Assembly (NCBI GenBank): GCA_016200745.1
Contig: JACQEF010000168.1
Span: forward strand, 1 to 26,429
DNA from: Chloroflexota bacterium
GTDB taxonomy: Bacteria; Chloroflexota; Limnocylindria; Limnocylindrales; CSP1-4
DNA: 26,429 nucleotides
Reading direction: 5' to 3'
Each line of letters begins with the position of its first letter. Position 1 is the first letter of the stretch. Below the pieces are notes generated by a model that searched no databases, had not been told where the DNA came from, and saw nothing but the letters and a program-made list of their open reading frames with translations. A program made the position numbers and the translations under genes. Shown here piece by piece: positions 6,267 through 14,196 of this stretch.

Positions 6267-8579
6267 GTGGATCCCCTCTCGATGCGGAACGGTCAAGCCG
6301 CAACCACGGTAGAGCATCGTCCCTCGCGCACCCGTCAACGCGGGCAGGGCCTCATCATCTTCGCCGCGGCCGTCGTCTTCCTGATTGGCCTCCTCGCAAT
6401 TGTCGTGGACGTCACCTGGTACTGGGCGCGGACGCTCCAGGTCCAGAAGGCCGCGGATGCCGCGGCGCTCGCCGGCGCAGTCTGGCTGCCCGAGCAGCCG
6501 ACCACGGCCACCTCGGTCGCGCTGGCGTCCGCGAAGCAGAATGGATACGTCCCGGGCGGCGGCGTCACGGTGACGGCGGTCCAGGATTCACTGACTCCTG
6601 GCGGCACGAACCCGAACCAGCTCGACACGACCGTGTCGGCGCCGGTCCCCACGTTCTTCATGCACCTGTTCGGGATCAACACCCTCCAGGCGACGCGGAC
6701 CGCCAAGGCCGAGTACGTCCTGCCGGTCCCGATGGGCAGTCCGCTCAACTACTTCGGCGCGTTCGGCGCGCTGCGCGGCACGATCCACGTCGATTCCGGG
6801 TTCTGGTTTGCGACCGCGACGATGCCGCCGACCGGAACCTGGACCAACGTGAACAACGCCCTGCTGGACGCCGACACCACAAACACCGAGTACGCCGAAA
6901 CCTCGAATGAGAACCCCCAGGGCTTCGGCAACTTCAACATTCCGCTTCGCGGAACGTCCCAATCGTTTGTCGCCAAGGGTGGGATCGAAGTCAAGGTCGT
7001 CGGGCATGCCAGCGTGGCCGCCGGCTGCAAGGTCCAGGTCGATATCTCCCGAGATGGCGGCGTCACGTGGCGTGGCGGTACCATATCGCCGTACTCGATT
7101 GGGCAGAGCGCGTCGCCTGGGCTCTCGCAGACCCTTGGCGCCGGTCCCGACGACACGACCCTCATCTTCGGCGGCGAGCAGTCCAGCAGCGCCACGGACA
7201 CTGGGGACTGGTTCGGTTGGTCGAACTGGACATCCGCCCAGTTCTCGAACGCCAACTTCCGTGTCCGGGTCCAGCCACTCGGCAGTCCCTGCATCGACTC
7301 GATCGACTCCGTTTCGGTGAAGGTCACCTACGACGCGGTGAACCCGCCAGTGGTTGGCCCGAGCGGCGAGTCCCTCGCCCAGCAGGGCGTGTGGGCCACG
7401 GCTCTGTCGCAGGGCGCCGATATCGTCAACGGGGACATCTATGGACCCCAGGACAATGGTTCCGTGGCGAATTCGGAGTACCACTTCCCCGCCTCCTACT
7501 ACGACTACGCCGTCGAGATGCAACCCGGAACGTCGGATGGTTCCGTCGCCATCTTCGACCCCGTCTTTTGCGCAACCAGCGGGAATGGAGACCAGGGGAT
7601 GGGCGATCGCTGGTTCACGACTGGCAGCCGCGGAATGAGCACGTTCTACGACTTGTACGACACGAACAACACCCCCTACGACCTGAGTGACGACATCTGG
7701 ATCGCCGGGAATACCGGGCCGGCGGGGTCGACCAACCCGCTCTACGACCTGTTCAGGAGAATCAACGGCACCGACCCGAGTCAGGGAGGGCCGACGGTCA
7801 CCGGCGGACGCATCAGCTGCGAGCTAGGGGCGACGACCGACCCGACGAACGGTGCCTATTGGCACAACCGCTGGTGGACGCTTGCGACTGGCCTTCCGGG
7901 TCCGACCGGCCTGACGCCGAAGGTCTACCGGATCCGGGAGACGACCACGGACCCCGCTGCCTCCAGCGATCAGGGGTCCGTGGACGCCCAGAACAGCTTC
8001 TCGATCTTCGCTGACGTGGCGGGCCATACATGCCCGGACACGCCGATCGACCCCGCCTGCCCGCGCGTGTACGGACTTGGGACGATGGAGGCCTTCACGC
8101 CTCTGAACGAATCGACTGCGGCCGATCTGTATCTCTCACAGATCGGGCCGGCGTACGCCGGAAAGACGATCAAGGTCTCGCTCTGGGATCCGGGCGACAC
8201 CGGCGTTCTGACTGCCGACCTCTCCTTCCTGATGCCTACGAGCACCGGGTACCAGACCGCAGGCTTCTCGTGGACCGCCACCAAGTTCTCGCGGAGTGGC
8301 TCCGCTTCCAACTGCAACGGCAACTCAGCCGGTACGGTGACATCGGTCAGGACCAACCAAAGCGGCACATCGAGGTTCAACGGCTGCTGGATCGTGATCA
8401 ACATCCCGATCCCGCCCACGTACGACGCTCCGACGCCTCCAGGCGAGACCGGAGCCGGCTGGTGGAAGATCCGCTACACGATGGGATCGTCAAGCAGTCC
8501 AGGCACCCAGTCGGCGTTCGATCTGACGACGTGGAAGACGCAGCTGATCGGCAACCCGGTCCACCTGGTGGTGCCGTGA
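6267..8579 (+). CDS. TadG-like surface protein, large ectodomain, cassette 1
   Basis: The protein has 770 residues, about twice the size of the other three TadG proteins here. The N-terminus QRGQGLIIFAAAVVFLIGLLAIVVDVTWYWARTLQ... is the TadG/Flp type: short cytoplasmic part, one helix, then the QKAADAAALAGA segment typical of TadG. The rest, about 700 residues, is an exported Gly/Ser/Thr-rich beta-like region without a domain I can name; it lacks a clear von Willebrand A motif. GTG 6267 follows AGGAGG (6256-6261) by 5 bases. The stop overlaps RR2 by GTGA, which ties this surface protein to a transcription regulator. Likely role: anchor or tip protein of a pilus-like surface structure. Confidence 0.85.
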   Translation: MDPLSMRNGQAATTVEHRPSRTRQRGQGLIIFAAAVVFLIGLLAIVVDVTWYWARTLQVQKAADAAALAGAVWLPEQPTTATSVALASAKQNGYVPGGGVTVTAVQDSLTPGGTNPNQLDTTVSAPVPTFFMHLFGINTLQATRTAKAEYVLPVPMGSPLNYFGAFGALRGTIHVDSGFWFATATMPPTGTWTNVNNALLDADTTNTEYAETSNENPQGFGNFNIPLRGTSQSFVAKGGIEVKVVGHASVAAGCKVQVDISRDGGVTWRGGTISPYSIGQSASPGLSQTLGAGPDDTTLIFGGEQSSSATDTGDWFGWSNWTSAQFSNANFRVRVQPLGSPCIDSIDSVSVKVTYDAVNPPVVGPSGESLAQQGVWATALSQGADIVNGDIYGPQDNGSVANSEYHFPASYYDYAVEMQPGTSDGSVAIFDPVFCATSGNGDQGMGDRWFTTGSRGMSTFYDLYDTNNTPYDLSDDIWIAGNTGPAGSTNPLYDLFRRINGTDPSQGGPTVTGGRISCELGATTDPTNGAYWHNRWWTLATGLPGPTGLTPKVYRIRETTTDPAASSDQGSVDAQNSFSIFADVAGHTCPDTPIDPACPRVYGLGTMEAFTPLNESTAADLYLSQIGPAYAGKTIKVSLWDPGDTGVLTADLSFLMPTSTGYQTAGFSWTATKFSRSGSASNCNGNSAGTVTSVRTNQSGTSRFNGCWIVINIPIPPTYDAPTPPGETGAGWWKIRYTMGSSSSPGTQSAFDLTTWKTQLIGNPVHLVVP

Positions 8580-9337
8580 CCCACTCCCCGCCGCAGCCCG
8601 CGCGAATCCTCCTGATCGACGACGACCCGGACGTCGTTGTCGTGCTGGCCGCTCAGCTCCGGGCAGACGGCATGGAGGTCACCACGGCCGGTGACGGGCT
8701 CGAGGCGCTTCGCCAGCTCGAGGACGGCTGGCCCGACCTGATCGTCATGGACGTGTTCGCCCCGGGCCTCGACGGATGGACGCTCGCCCGGCTGGTCAAG
8801 GAGCGGGCCGACCTGCCGATCATCGTTCTGTCCGCGGTCGCCTCGAACGACAGCAAGGCCGACGTCCTCGAGGAGGTCGGCGAGGACTACGTCGTCAAGC
8901 CCTACCACTACCCGGAGCTTCGTGCCCGGATCAGCCGGGTCCTCCAGCGCGTGGGAGATCGATCCTCGCACGGGGTCGTGCGCCTCGGCCCCGACCTGAC
9001 GCTCGAGCTCCACCGGCGCCGGGCGACCGTCGCCGGGCAGCCGGTCAACCTGTCGCCGTTCGAATCCCGCCTGCTGTACGTGCTCGTCGGGAGCCTCGGG
9101 ACCATCGTGCCCACCGATGTCCTGGTCGCCCGCGGCTGGGGGGATGCCGCAGCGTCGGACGCGTCCTACGTCTGGGCGACGATGCGGCGGCTCCGCCAGA
9201 AGCTCGAGCGCGACCCGGATCACCCCGTCCACCTCGAGACCGTGCGCGGCGCAGGCTACCGACTGAACCGACTGCCCGAGACGCCGGCGTCGGAGGCCGC
9301 GACAGGCCCGACGCGGGCGGGGGACGGAGCCGGATGA
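8576..9337 (+). CDS. OmpR-family response regulator without adjacent kinase (RR2)
   Basis: The protein has 253 residues. Receiver: DDD at 15-17, phospho-Asp59 in IVMDVFAPGLDG, Ser86 and Lys108 in YVVKPY. The winged helix runs about 130-235 and ends GAGYRLNRLP; a short Ala/Gly/Pro tail follows. It is very close to RR3 (shared ADLPIIVLSA, KPYHYPELRARI and a near-identical recognition region), so the two look like paralogs and might be served by the same kinase. GTG 8576 overlaps the TadG stop by 4 bases and its own stop overlaps the next gene by ATGA. No kinase is encoded nearby, and its position inside a TadE-TadE-TadG operon suggests it controls these cassettes. Confidence 0.94.
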   Translation: MTHSPPQPARILLIDDDPDVVVVLAAQLRADGMEVTTAGDGLEALRQLEDGWPDLIVMDVFAPGLDGWTLARLVKERADLPIIVLSAVASNDSKADVLEEVGEDYVVKPYHYPELRARISRVLQRVGDRSSHGVVRLGPDLTLELHRRRATVAGQPVNLSPFESRLLYVLVGSLGTIVPTDVLVARGWGDAAASDASYVWATMRRLRQKLERDPDHPVHLETVRGAGYRLNRLPETPASEAATGPTRAGDGAG

Positions 9338-9906
9338 TCGAACCCGGGGTGCTCGCGACGCTCGACGGCGCGGTTGACGATCATGCCGTCGTCGACGGTG
9401 ACGCAGCCACCTACCTCGAAGAGCTGGTCGTCGACGAGATCGCCCGCCCGCAGCGACAGTCCGTCGAACCGGGGATCACGATCGAGCTCGTCGGCCCGCA
9501 CCTGCGGCTGTCAGGCACGGTGCTGCTCGGGCACCATCGGCGCCTCTCGGACTTCGTGAACAACCACGAGGGGCTGATGAAGCTCCTCGACGCCCGCGTG
9601 CTGCGACGCAACGGCGATCCGACCCGCGTGACCGCCGGCAGCATCTGGGTGAGTCCCGACGAGGTGACGCTGGTCGGCCAGGAGTTCGACACCGAGAGCC
9701 GCGTGGACCCCATGACCGTCATCCCCAAGCGCGTCTCGCAGCTGCTGGCGGTCACGGCCGGGCACACCCTGACCGGGGAGGTGCACCTGAACCCGGAGGC
9801 GGTCCTCGCGGCCTTCATTCGCGCTCGTGAACCGGCGCCACATCGTCGCGACGACCGAGCTCCAGCCCGGGATGGTGCGCGGCCGGGGGGTCCTGTAGCG
9901 TCATGA
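9334..9906 (+). CDS. Unknown two-repeat protein, probable frameshift near 9817
   Basis: As sequenced it has 190 residues and follows RR2 with an ATGA overlap. Two related segments are visible: VGPHLRLSGTVLLGHHRRLS with LMKLLDARV, and VTAGHTLTGEVHL later. The layout recalls the DUF6812-type fold, but that is a weak recollection. After AAF (9811-9816) the frame turns into Arg/Ala/Pro-rich sequence with many A/T third positions. Skipping one base (A9817 is the simplest) gives AAFFALVNRRHIVATTELQ and a stop at 9896-9898. All 26 codons in that frame end in G or C, and the sequence resembles the end of the first repeat. So the true protein is probably 187 residues, and the present form is a sequencing error or a real mutation. 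Function unknown; the operon suggests a role with RR2. Confidence 0.75.
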   Translation: MIEPGVLATLDGAVDDHAVVDGDAATYLEELVVDEIARPQRQSVEPGITIELVGPHLRLSGTVLLGHHRRLSDFVNNHEGLMKLLDARVLRRNGDPTRVTAGSIWVSPDEVTLVGQEFDTESRVDPMTVIPKRVSQLLAVTAGHTLTGEVHLNPEAVLAAFIRAREPAPHRRDDRAPARDGARPGGPVAS

Positions 9907-9934
9907 AGCCGGCGATCGGTCGCGGGCGGCGGCG

Positions 9935-10816
9935 ATGAACCTCCTGCGCCGCCTCCTGGGATCGCCCGACGGCGAAGACGACCTGGCCACTGCCCGCTCC
10001 GTCGCAGACGGGCATCCGCTCTCGGAAGCCGTCCGGCTGGCGCCGGAGCCGCCGCCGGCCGCACTGCCCTGCCCATCGTGCGCCGTGTTGCTCAGCCCGC
10101 CGCCGGTCGGCGATCGACGGTGCCCGCGCTGCCGGCAGCCGATCATCGTGCGCCGCCTTGAGGGTCGAACCGTGCTGCTCAACGAGGCGGCGGTCGAGGT
10201 CTTCAAGGCCGAGCGCCGGCGGGCCGCCGAGGAGCGCGTGCAGTCCGCGGCGCGCCAGCGCTGGCTCCGGCTCGCTCACAAGGTCAACGCGTCGCCGAAC
10301 CGCTGCGCGAAGCTCGCCGCCGCACCGGTTTCGAGCGACGCAGTCGCAGCTTCGCGGGCGCTCTATCTCGCTGCGGTCGAGCGAGCCGTCAAGGCGGCCC
10401 GCCACGACGGCCGCTGGGGTGACATCGGCCGGATCCGGCGCGAGCAGGCCAGGGCTCTCTACGAGGAGGCCGGCGCCCCCGTCTCGCCGCCCGACGACAT
10501 CGCCGGGTTGCACCGTGACGGCATGGTCGCCGTGCTCCGATCGCTCCAGCCGCTCGCCAGGGAGGTCGAGCTCGTGAGCGCGAAATGCTGTCCGACCTGC
10601 AGGAACGAGGACGGGCAGACGTTCAGGATCGCGGACGAGGTCCGGTTGCACCGGCTGCCGCATGCCGGATGCCCGCTGGGTCTGTGCGGCTGCGACTGGT
10701 GGCCGGCGATGGCCGAACCGAAACGAGCTCGCGCCAGGCGACGCGCGAGGATCTCGCGCGTCGCCGGGAGCTCCTCGGCGGATGCCGGCCCCGACAGCTG
10801 GGCGGCGGCCTCCTGA
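9935..10816 (+). CDS. Protein with two Cys clusters, zinc-ribbon-like
   Basis: The protein has 293 residues. An N-terminal CPSC (46-49) and CPRC (63-66) form a typical zinc ribbon. Residues about 85-215 are helical and rich in Arg/Ala/Glu. A second cluster follows: CCPTCRNEDG (218-227), then His residues in RLHRLPHAGC and CGC near 251-253, which could bind a second metal. The C-terminus is basic and low-complexity. I do not recognise the family; a nucleic-acid-binding or scaffold role is only a guess. ATG 9935 has no strong ribosome binding site but lies just after the preceding gene, so read-through translation is plausible. Confidence 0.7.
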   Translation: MNLLRRLLGSPDGEDDLATARSVADGHPLSEAVRLAPEPPPAALPCPSCAVLLSPPPVGDRRCPRCRQPIIVRRLEGRTVLLNEAAVEVFKAERRRAAEERVQSAARQRWLRLAHKVNASPNRCAKLAAAPVSSDAVAASRALYLAAVERAVKAARHDGRWGDIGRIRREQARALYEEAGAPVSPPDDIAGLHRDGMVAVLRSLQPLAREVELVSAKCCPTCRNEDGQTFRIADEVRLHRLPHAGCPLGLCGCDWWPAMAEPKRARARRRARISRVAGSSSADAGPDSWAAAS

Positions 10817-10894
10817 CGATCCCGCGGCGGGCGCACCTGATGCGCGCCGCGTCGTCGGCCTGCCGCGAATCCGCGGTCCGCCTACCCTGACGGC

Positions 10895-11716
10895 ATGCGC
10901 CTTCCGGTTGCCCTGGTCCAGCTCGACGCCACCGGCGACGTCGACCGCAACATCGCTGCGGCCGTCAGCCTCGCCGACGAGGCCGCGGCCGGTGGCGCCC
11001 GGCTCGTGGCTCTGCCGGAGTACCTCCAGTACCGGGGCGCCGACGACGGCTTCCGCGCCTCCGCCCGGCCGATCCCCGGCCCGCACACCGAGCCATTTGC
11101 CGAGGTCGCGAGGCGTCGCGGCGCCTGGATCCTCGCCGGCAGCACGGCCGAGCTCTCGAACGATCCGGGCCGGCCGTTCAACAGCTCCGCGCTGATCGCC
11201 CCGGACGGCTCGGTCGCCGCGGTCTACCGTAAGCTCCATCTCTTCGACGTGTCGGTCGACGACGGACCCAGCGACACCGAGTCGGCACGGGTGACGGCGG
11301 GCGATCGCATGGTCACCGCCGAGGTCGAGGGCGTGACGCTGGGATTGACGATCTGCTATGACCTGCGCTTCCCCGAGCTGTACCGGTCCCTGGCGGTCGC
11401 GGGAGCCCAGATCCTGGCCGTGCCGTCCAACTTCACCGAGCGGACTGGCCGCGACCACTGGGAGGTGCTGCTGCGCGCCCGGGCGATCGAGAACGGCGCC
11501 TACGTCCTCGCGCCCGCCCAGATCGGCGGGCCGCCGGGGCAGCCCGCCCACGGCCATTCGATGGTCGTCGACCCGTGGGGCACGGTCGTCGCCGAGGCGC
11601 CCAATGCGGTGGGAATCATCCGGGCGGACATCGAGACGGACCGCGTCGCCGCGGTCCGTCGCCAGATCCCCGTGCTGGCCAACCGGCGGCCAGGGCTGTA
11701 TCCCTTGACTAGTTGA
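10895..11716 (+). CDS. Nitrilase-family carbon-nitrogen hydrolase (Nit/omega-amidase-like)
   Basis: The protein has 273 residues, the usual length for the Nit branch. The catalytic triad is visible: Glu42 in ALPEYLQYRG, Lys113 in YRKLHLFDV and Cys154 in TICYDLRFPELYR; the second conserved Glu is in DHWEVLLRARAIENG. These motifs match the Nit1/Nit2 group, which hydrolyses deaminated glutathione or alpha-keto acid amides such as alpha-ketoglutaramate; the exact substrate cannot be told from the sequence. It is cytosolic. The upstream gap is 78 bases with no clear Shine-Dalgarno, so a leaderless message is possible. Its last 8 bases overlap, tail to tail, the end of the TadG gene on the other strand. 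Confidence 0.92.
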   Translation: MRLPVALVQLDATGDVDRNIAAAVSLADEAAAGGARLVALPEYLQYRGADDGFRASARPIPGPHTEPFAEVARRRGAWILAGSTAELSNDPGRPFNSSALIAPDGSVAAVYRKLHLFDVSVDDGPSDTESARVTAGDRMVTAEVEGVTLGLTICYDLRFPELYRSLAVAGAQILAVPSNFTERTGRDHWEVLLRARAIENGAYVLAPAQIGGPPGQPAHGHSMVVDPWGTVVAEAPNAVGIIRADIETDRVAAVRRQIPVLANRRPGLYPLTS

Positions 11717-12662
11717 CGAGTCGCACGCTGTACGCGCCGAAGTTCGCCGCCGTCCCACCGTTTGCGACGACCTGAAGATCCTTGGGGTTCACTGGGCCCT
11801 GAAAGTAGCCGCTGATCTGCTTCGTGCTGCCGCCCACCGACCCGGTGATGTGGAAGTAGGCCCAGCCGACCATGGCGCCAGAGTCGTCGACGATCGCAAC
11901 CGGGTAGTCCTCCCCAACGTACTTGGCAAGGTCGCTGAACAGCGACGTGTGGGCGCCTGCGTTGAGCGGGCCGATCAACTCGTTCACGGTGACCACGATC
12001 GTGCTCGTGACCTGTCCGTTGATCAGGTCGTCGACGAGATTGGAATTGGCGTTGCACGGGTTGCCGTTCGCCGCGCAGAACACGGTCCAGTTGAACGTCA
12101 GATCGGTCTGCGGAACATCCTGGTTGCCTTGACCGGGTTCGTCGTAGTCCTTTTCGGCAGATGGCCCCCAGCCGTACTTGCCGACAGCCTTCTTGTTGAA
12201 GATGATCGGCATTGCGCCGGCGGCGCCATTCGGCGCACCGCTGGTCAGGGCCGTGGCCGTGGTGGACACCGTCCATGTCGGCATGCCCACGATGCCGCTG
12301 AAGTAGTTCCGGTGCGGGCCGCTGACGCTCGCCATGACGGTCGTGCTCGGGTCGGAATCCTGACAGCTCCCGGTCGGGTACGTGATCGAGACGGTGACGC
12401 CGCCCGACCCGTTCGTGTAGCCGTTCGCGGCCGCATTTGCCAGTCCCGCGGCCGTGGCGGACGCCGTCGACTTGGTGTTGACGCATGAATACGCTGCGGC
12501 CATGGTCGCCGAGTCGGCAACGTTCTGCATGTCGCGACGGGCAGCAAACGCGCTGCCGCCATCGATGACCAGTCCGACCAACGCGGTCATGACGACGAGG
12601 ATCAGGGCGAAGATCACGAGCATCTGGCCGTCTTCACTCGGCCCTTTCGGAGAATGATTCAC
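11709..12662 (-). CDS. TadG-like protein, cassette 2
   Basis: The protein has 317 residues. SEDGQMLVIFALILVVMTALVGLVIDGGSAFAARRDMQNVADSATMA... is the TadG N-terminus: one helix, then the DGG.A...RR..QN.AD segment. The ectodomain includes IVVTVNELIG and WAYFHITGSV, which align by eye with IVVTVPVWD and YYHIVGFTGF of cassette 4, and ends SVRLVN. GTG 12662 was chosen: AAGGGAG lies 7 bases before it, right after the TadE stop. Frames open further upstream are shadows of TadE. It would sit in the membrane with its bulk outside, as last gene of its cassette. The 3' end overlaps the amidase gene by 8 bases, tail to tail. Confidence 0.88.
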   Translation of the reverse strand: MNHSPKGPSEDGQMLVIFALILVVMTALVGLVIDGGSAFAARRDMQNVADSATMAAAYSCVNTKSTASATAAGLANAAANGYTNGSGGVTVSITYPTGSCQDSDPSTTVMASVSGPHRNYFSGIVGMPTWTVSTTATALTSGAPNGAAGAMPIIFNKKAVGKYGWGPSAEKDYDEPGQGNQDVPQTDLTFNWTVFCAANGNPCNANSNLVDDLINGQVTSTIVVTVNELIGPLNAGAHTSLFSDLAKYVGEDYPVAIVDDSGAMVGWAYFHITGSVGGSTKQISGYFQGPVNPKDLQVVANGGTAANFGAYSVRLVN

Positions 12663-12676
12663 GGCACGGCTCCCTT

Positions 12677-13132
12677 TCACGGCAGCTGGATGTGGCTGAC
12701 CGAGGCCAGCGTGAATGGGCCCGCGAGGCTCAGCAGGGGGGTCACGACCCGGAATGGCACCGAGACCGTTACACGGACGAAGTCGCCCGAGCGACAGGCG
12801 GTGTTGCTGAGGTTCTGGTCGCGGATGTCGACACACTGGTACACGATGGACGCCGTCGGGTCGGCGAGACCGGGGACAAGGCTCTTCTGCGTGTTGACCA
12901 CCGCGGTCGTCTCCGTGCTGTTCCCGAGCGTGCATGAACCCGAGTTGCAGGGATGGACACTGGTCACCCGGGCAATTTCCCGTGCCGCCTGCGACACACC
13001 GTTGTTGACGTAGATGCCGCGGCCCAGGTCGATGATCCCCATCAAGATGAACAGGAATGGAATGAGGACGATCGAGAACTCGACGAGAGCCTGACCCCGC
13101 TTCGAGCTGCCCGAGCGATGTCGGCGGATCAT
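12677..13132 (-). CDS. TadE-like minor pilin, cassette 2 second gene
   Basis: The protein has 151 residues, a usual TadE length. SSKRGQALVEFSIVLIPFLFILMGIIDL is the TadE helix, followed by VSQAAREIARV. The ectodomain has four Cys (near CNSGSC, YQC, ACRSGDF), likely two disulfides. The shared motif is FRVVTPLLS, close to the C-terminus. ATG 13132 overlaps the previous stop by ATGA. The gap to TadG is 14 bases and carries its ribosome binding site. Confidence 0.9.
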   Translation of the reverse strand: MIRRHRSGSSKRGQALVEFSIVLIPFLFILMGIIDLGRGIYVNNGVSQAAREIARVTSVHPCNSGSCTLGNSTETTAVVNTQKSLVPGLADPTASIVYQCVDIRDQNLSNTACRSGDFVRVTVSVPFRVVTPLLSLAGPFTLASVSHIQLP

Positions 13133-13980
13133 GGCTTCACCTTCACTGTCACCGCGCCGCTCGTGTTGGACCCGGTGCCGTTGGCCACCGTGAGCGTCAC
13201 CAGGTAGGTCGTCGTCTTGCCGCTGGCCGGGCGTCCGTAGATGTGTGGTGACGGGGACTGGCCGCTCGATGTCGTGCCATCACCCCAGTCCCAGATCCAC
13301 GTGTTGATCGCGCAGCCGGTGCCGGGCGACGTCGAGGTGTCAGTGACCGTCAGCGTCACTGGCGACTGGTCGCTTGCCGGTGACGTGGAGTGCGTGAAGC
13401 CGGCACTCGGAAGCCCGCAGCCGGGGATGGGCGTCGGTGTCGGGGTCGGGGTCGGGGTCGGGGTCGGCATCGGCGTCGGCATCGGCGTCGGGGCGGTGGG
13501 GGTCGGCAGGACTTCAAGCTGCGCCGTCGACGTGGATTTGAACGTGATGTCCTGCCCGCCGAAGAACGAGGAAAGCAGCGGCGTCAGCAGACGGAAGTGG
13601 CCGGTCACGGTGACGCTGGCCGTATTCCCAAGCGCAACGGCGCAGCCTGCTGGATTGCAGGTCAGGGCGACGTCGGCCGGAGACACCGTTACTGCCGAGC
13701 CCTTCGACTCGAGCAGGGTTCGGCACATGACCGCGTTCGATGTCTTCGTGGCGTCCGTGCAGTCCTGGCCGGCAACGAAGGCGGTTGGTGTCTGCGCGGC
13801 CTGGAATGCGCCCTCTCGAGCAGCGTTCGCCACGGTCACCTGGGCGTAGGCGATTCGCCCGAGGTCGAGGGCCGTCGCAAAGAAGGTGAGCATGAGCGGC
13901 AGGATCAGCGCGAACTCGACGAGGCCCTGTCCAGATCGATGTCGGCGCCGGAAGCGCGGGCGCGGGGCGAGACGTGGCAT
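13129..13980 (-). CDS. TadE-PKD fusion, cassette 2 first gene
   Basis: The protein has 283 residues. Residues 1-158 are a complete TadE protein: basic start, GQGLVEFALILPLMLTFFATALDL helix, AAREGAF, and the shared FRLLTPLLS motif at about 129-137. Residues 159-186 are a Pro-Thr linker. Residues 190-282 form a PKD domain, shown by WIWDWGDGTTSSG and YLVTLTVANGTG. PKD domains are beta-sandwiches of surface proteins that often bind polysaccharide or act as spacers. A TadE with a C-terminal PKD domain suggests a minor pilin extended into an adhesive arm; the binding partner is unknown. ATG 13980 has AGGGA about 6 bases upstream, and the direct-repeat box at 14033-14051 lies 52 bases upstream. Confidence 0.92.
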   Translation of the reverse strand: MPRLAPRPRFRRRHRSGQGLVEFALILPLMLTFFATALDLGRIAYAQVTVANAAREGAFQAAQTPTAFVAGQDCTDATKTSNAVMCRTLLESKGSAVTVSPADVALTCNPAGCAVALGNTASVTVTGHFRLLTPLLSSFFGGQDITFKSTSTAQLEVLPTPTAPTPMPTPMPTPTPTPTPTPTPIPGCGLPSAGFTHSTSPASDQSPVTLTVTDTSTSPGTGCAINTWIWDWGDGTTSSGQSPSPHIYGRPASGKTTTYLVTLTVANGTGSNTSGAVTVKVKP

Positions 13981-14032
13981 GAATGTCCCTGTTGGATGGC
14001 GAGCGATGAACTACGCCATGCTTTCCCCGGCG

Positions 14033-14051
14033 CCTTACACCTTCCCTTACA
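14033..14051 (-). promoter_or_regulatory. Direct-repeat operator candidate, cassette 2
   Basis: On the minus strand: TGTAAGG-GAAGG-TGTAAGG, two identical 7-base boxes with a 12-base period, ending 52 bases before the TadE-PKD start. Head-to-tail spacing of this kind is typical of OmpR/PhoB-type regulators. This is the best copy of the motif in the window. Confidence 0.65.
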
Positions 14052-14144
14052 GCGGTGCGCGCGTGCATAGCCCAGATGGGTCAACGAGATGACCCGATGG
14101 TCAGCAGCACGCTTGGTTCGAGTCGCGCGCCCCGCCTGAAACGC

Positions 14145-14183
14145 GCCACCGGCTCGCGGCGCCACCGGCTCGCGGCGCCACGG
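14145..14183. repeat. 16-base tandem repeat, about 2.4 copies
   Basis: GCCACCGGCTCGCGGC occurs at 14145-14160 and 14161-14176, and a partial copy follows to 14183. It lies just past the stop of the cassette 3 TadG gene and upstream of cassette 2. The GGCGCC-rich units can fold on either strand, so it may end cassette 3 transcription. The rest of 13981-14196 holds only the cassette 2 promoter region. Confidence 0.7.
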
Positions 14184-14196
14184 ACAGGGTCGCCCG

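Noticed and set aside
9815..11758. Minus-strand 647-residue frame opposite the amidase and zinc-ribbon genes
   Set aside because: It is a GC-driven shadow; the opposite strand holds complete domains with catalytic residues.
12663..12935. Upstream extension of the cassette 2 TadG frame
   Set aside because: It lies within TadE2 in another frame; GTG 12662 has a good ribosome binding site.
14145..14183. Attachment site or insertion-sequence end
   Set aside because: The 16-base tandem repeat has no inverted partner, no transposase or integrase nearby, and lies between intact operons.
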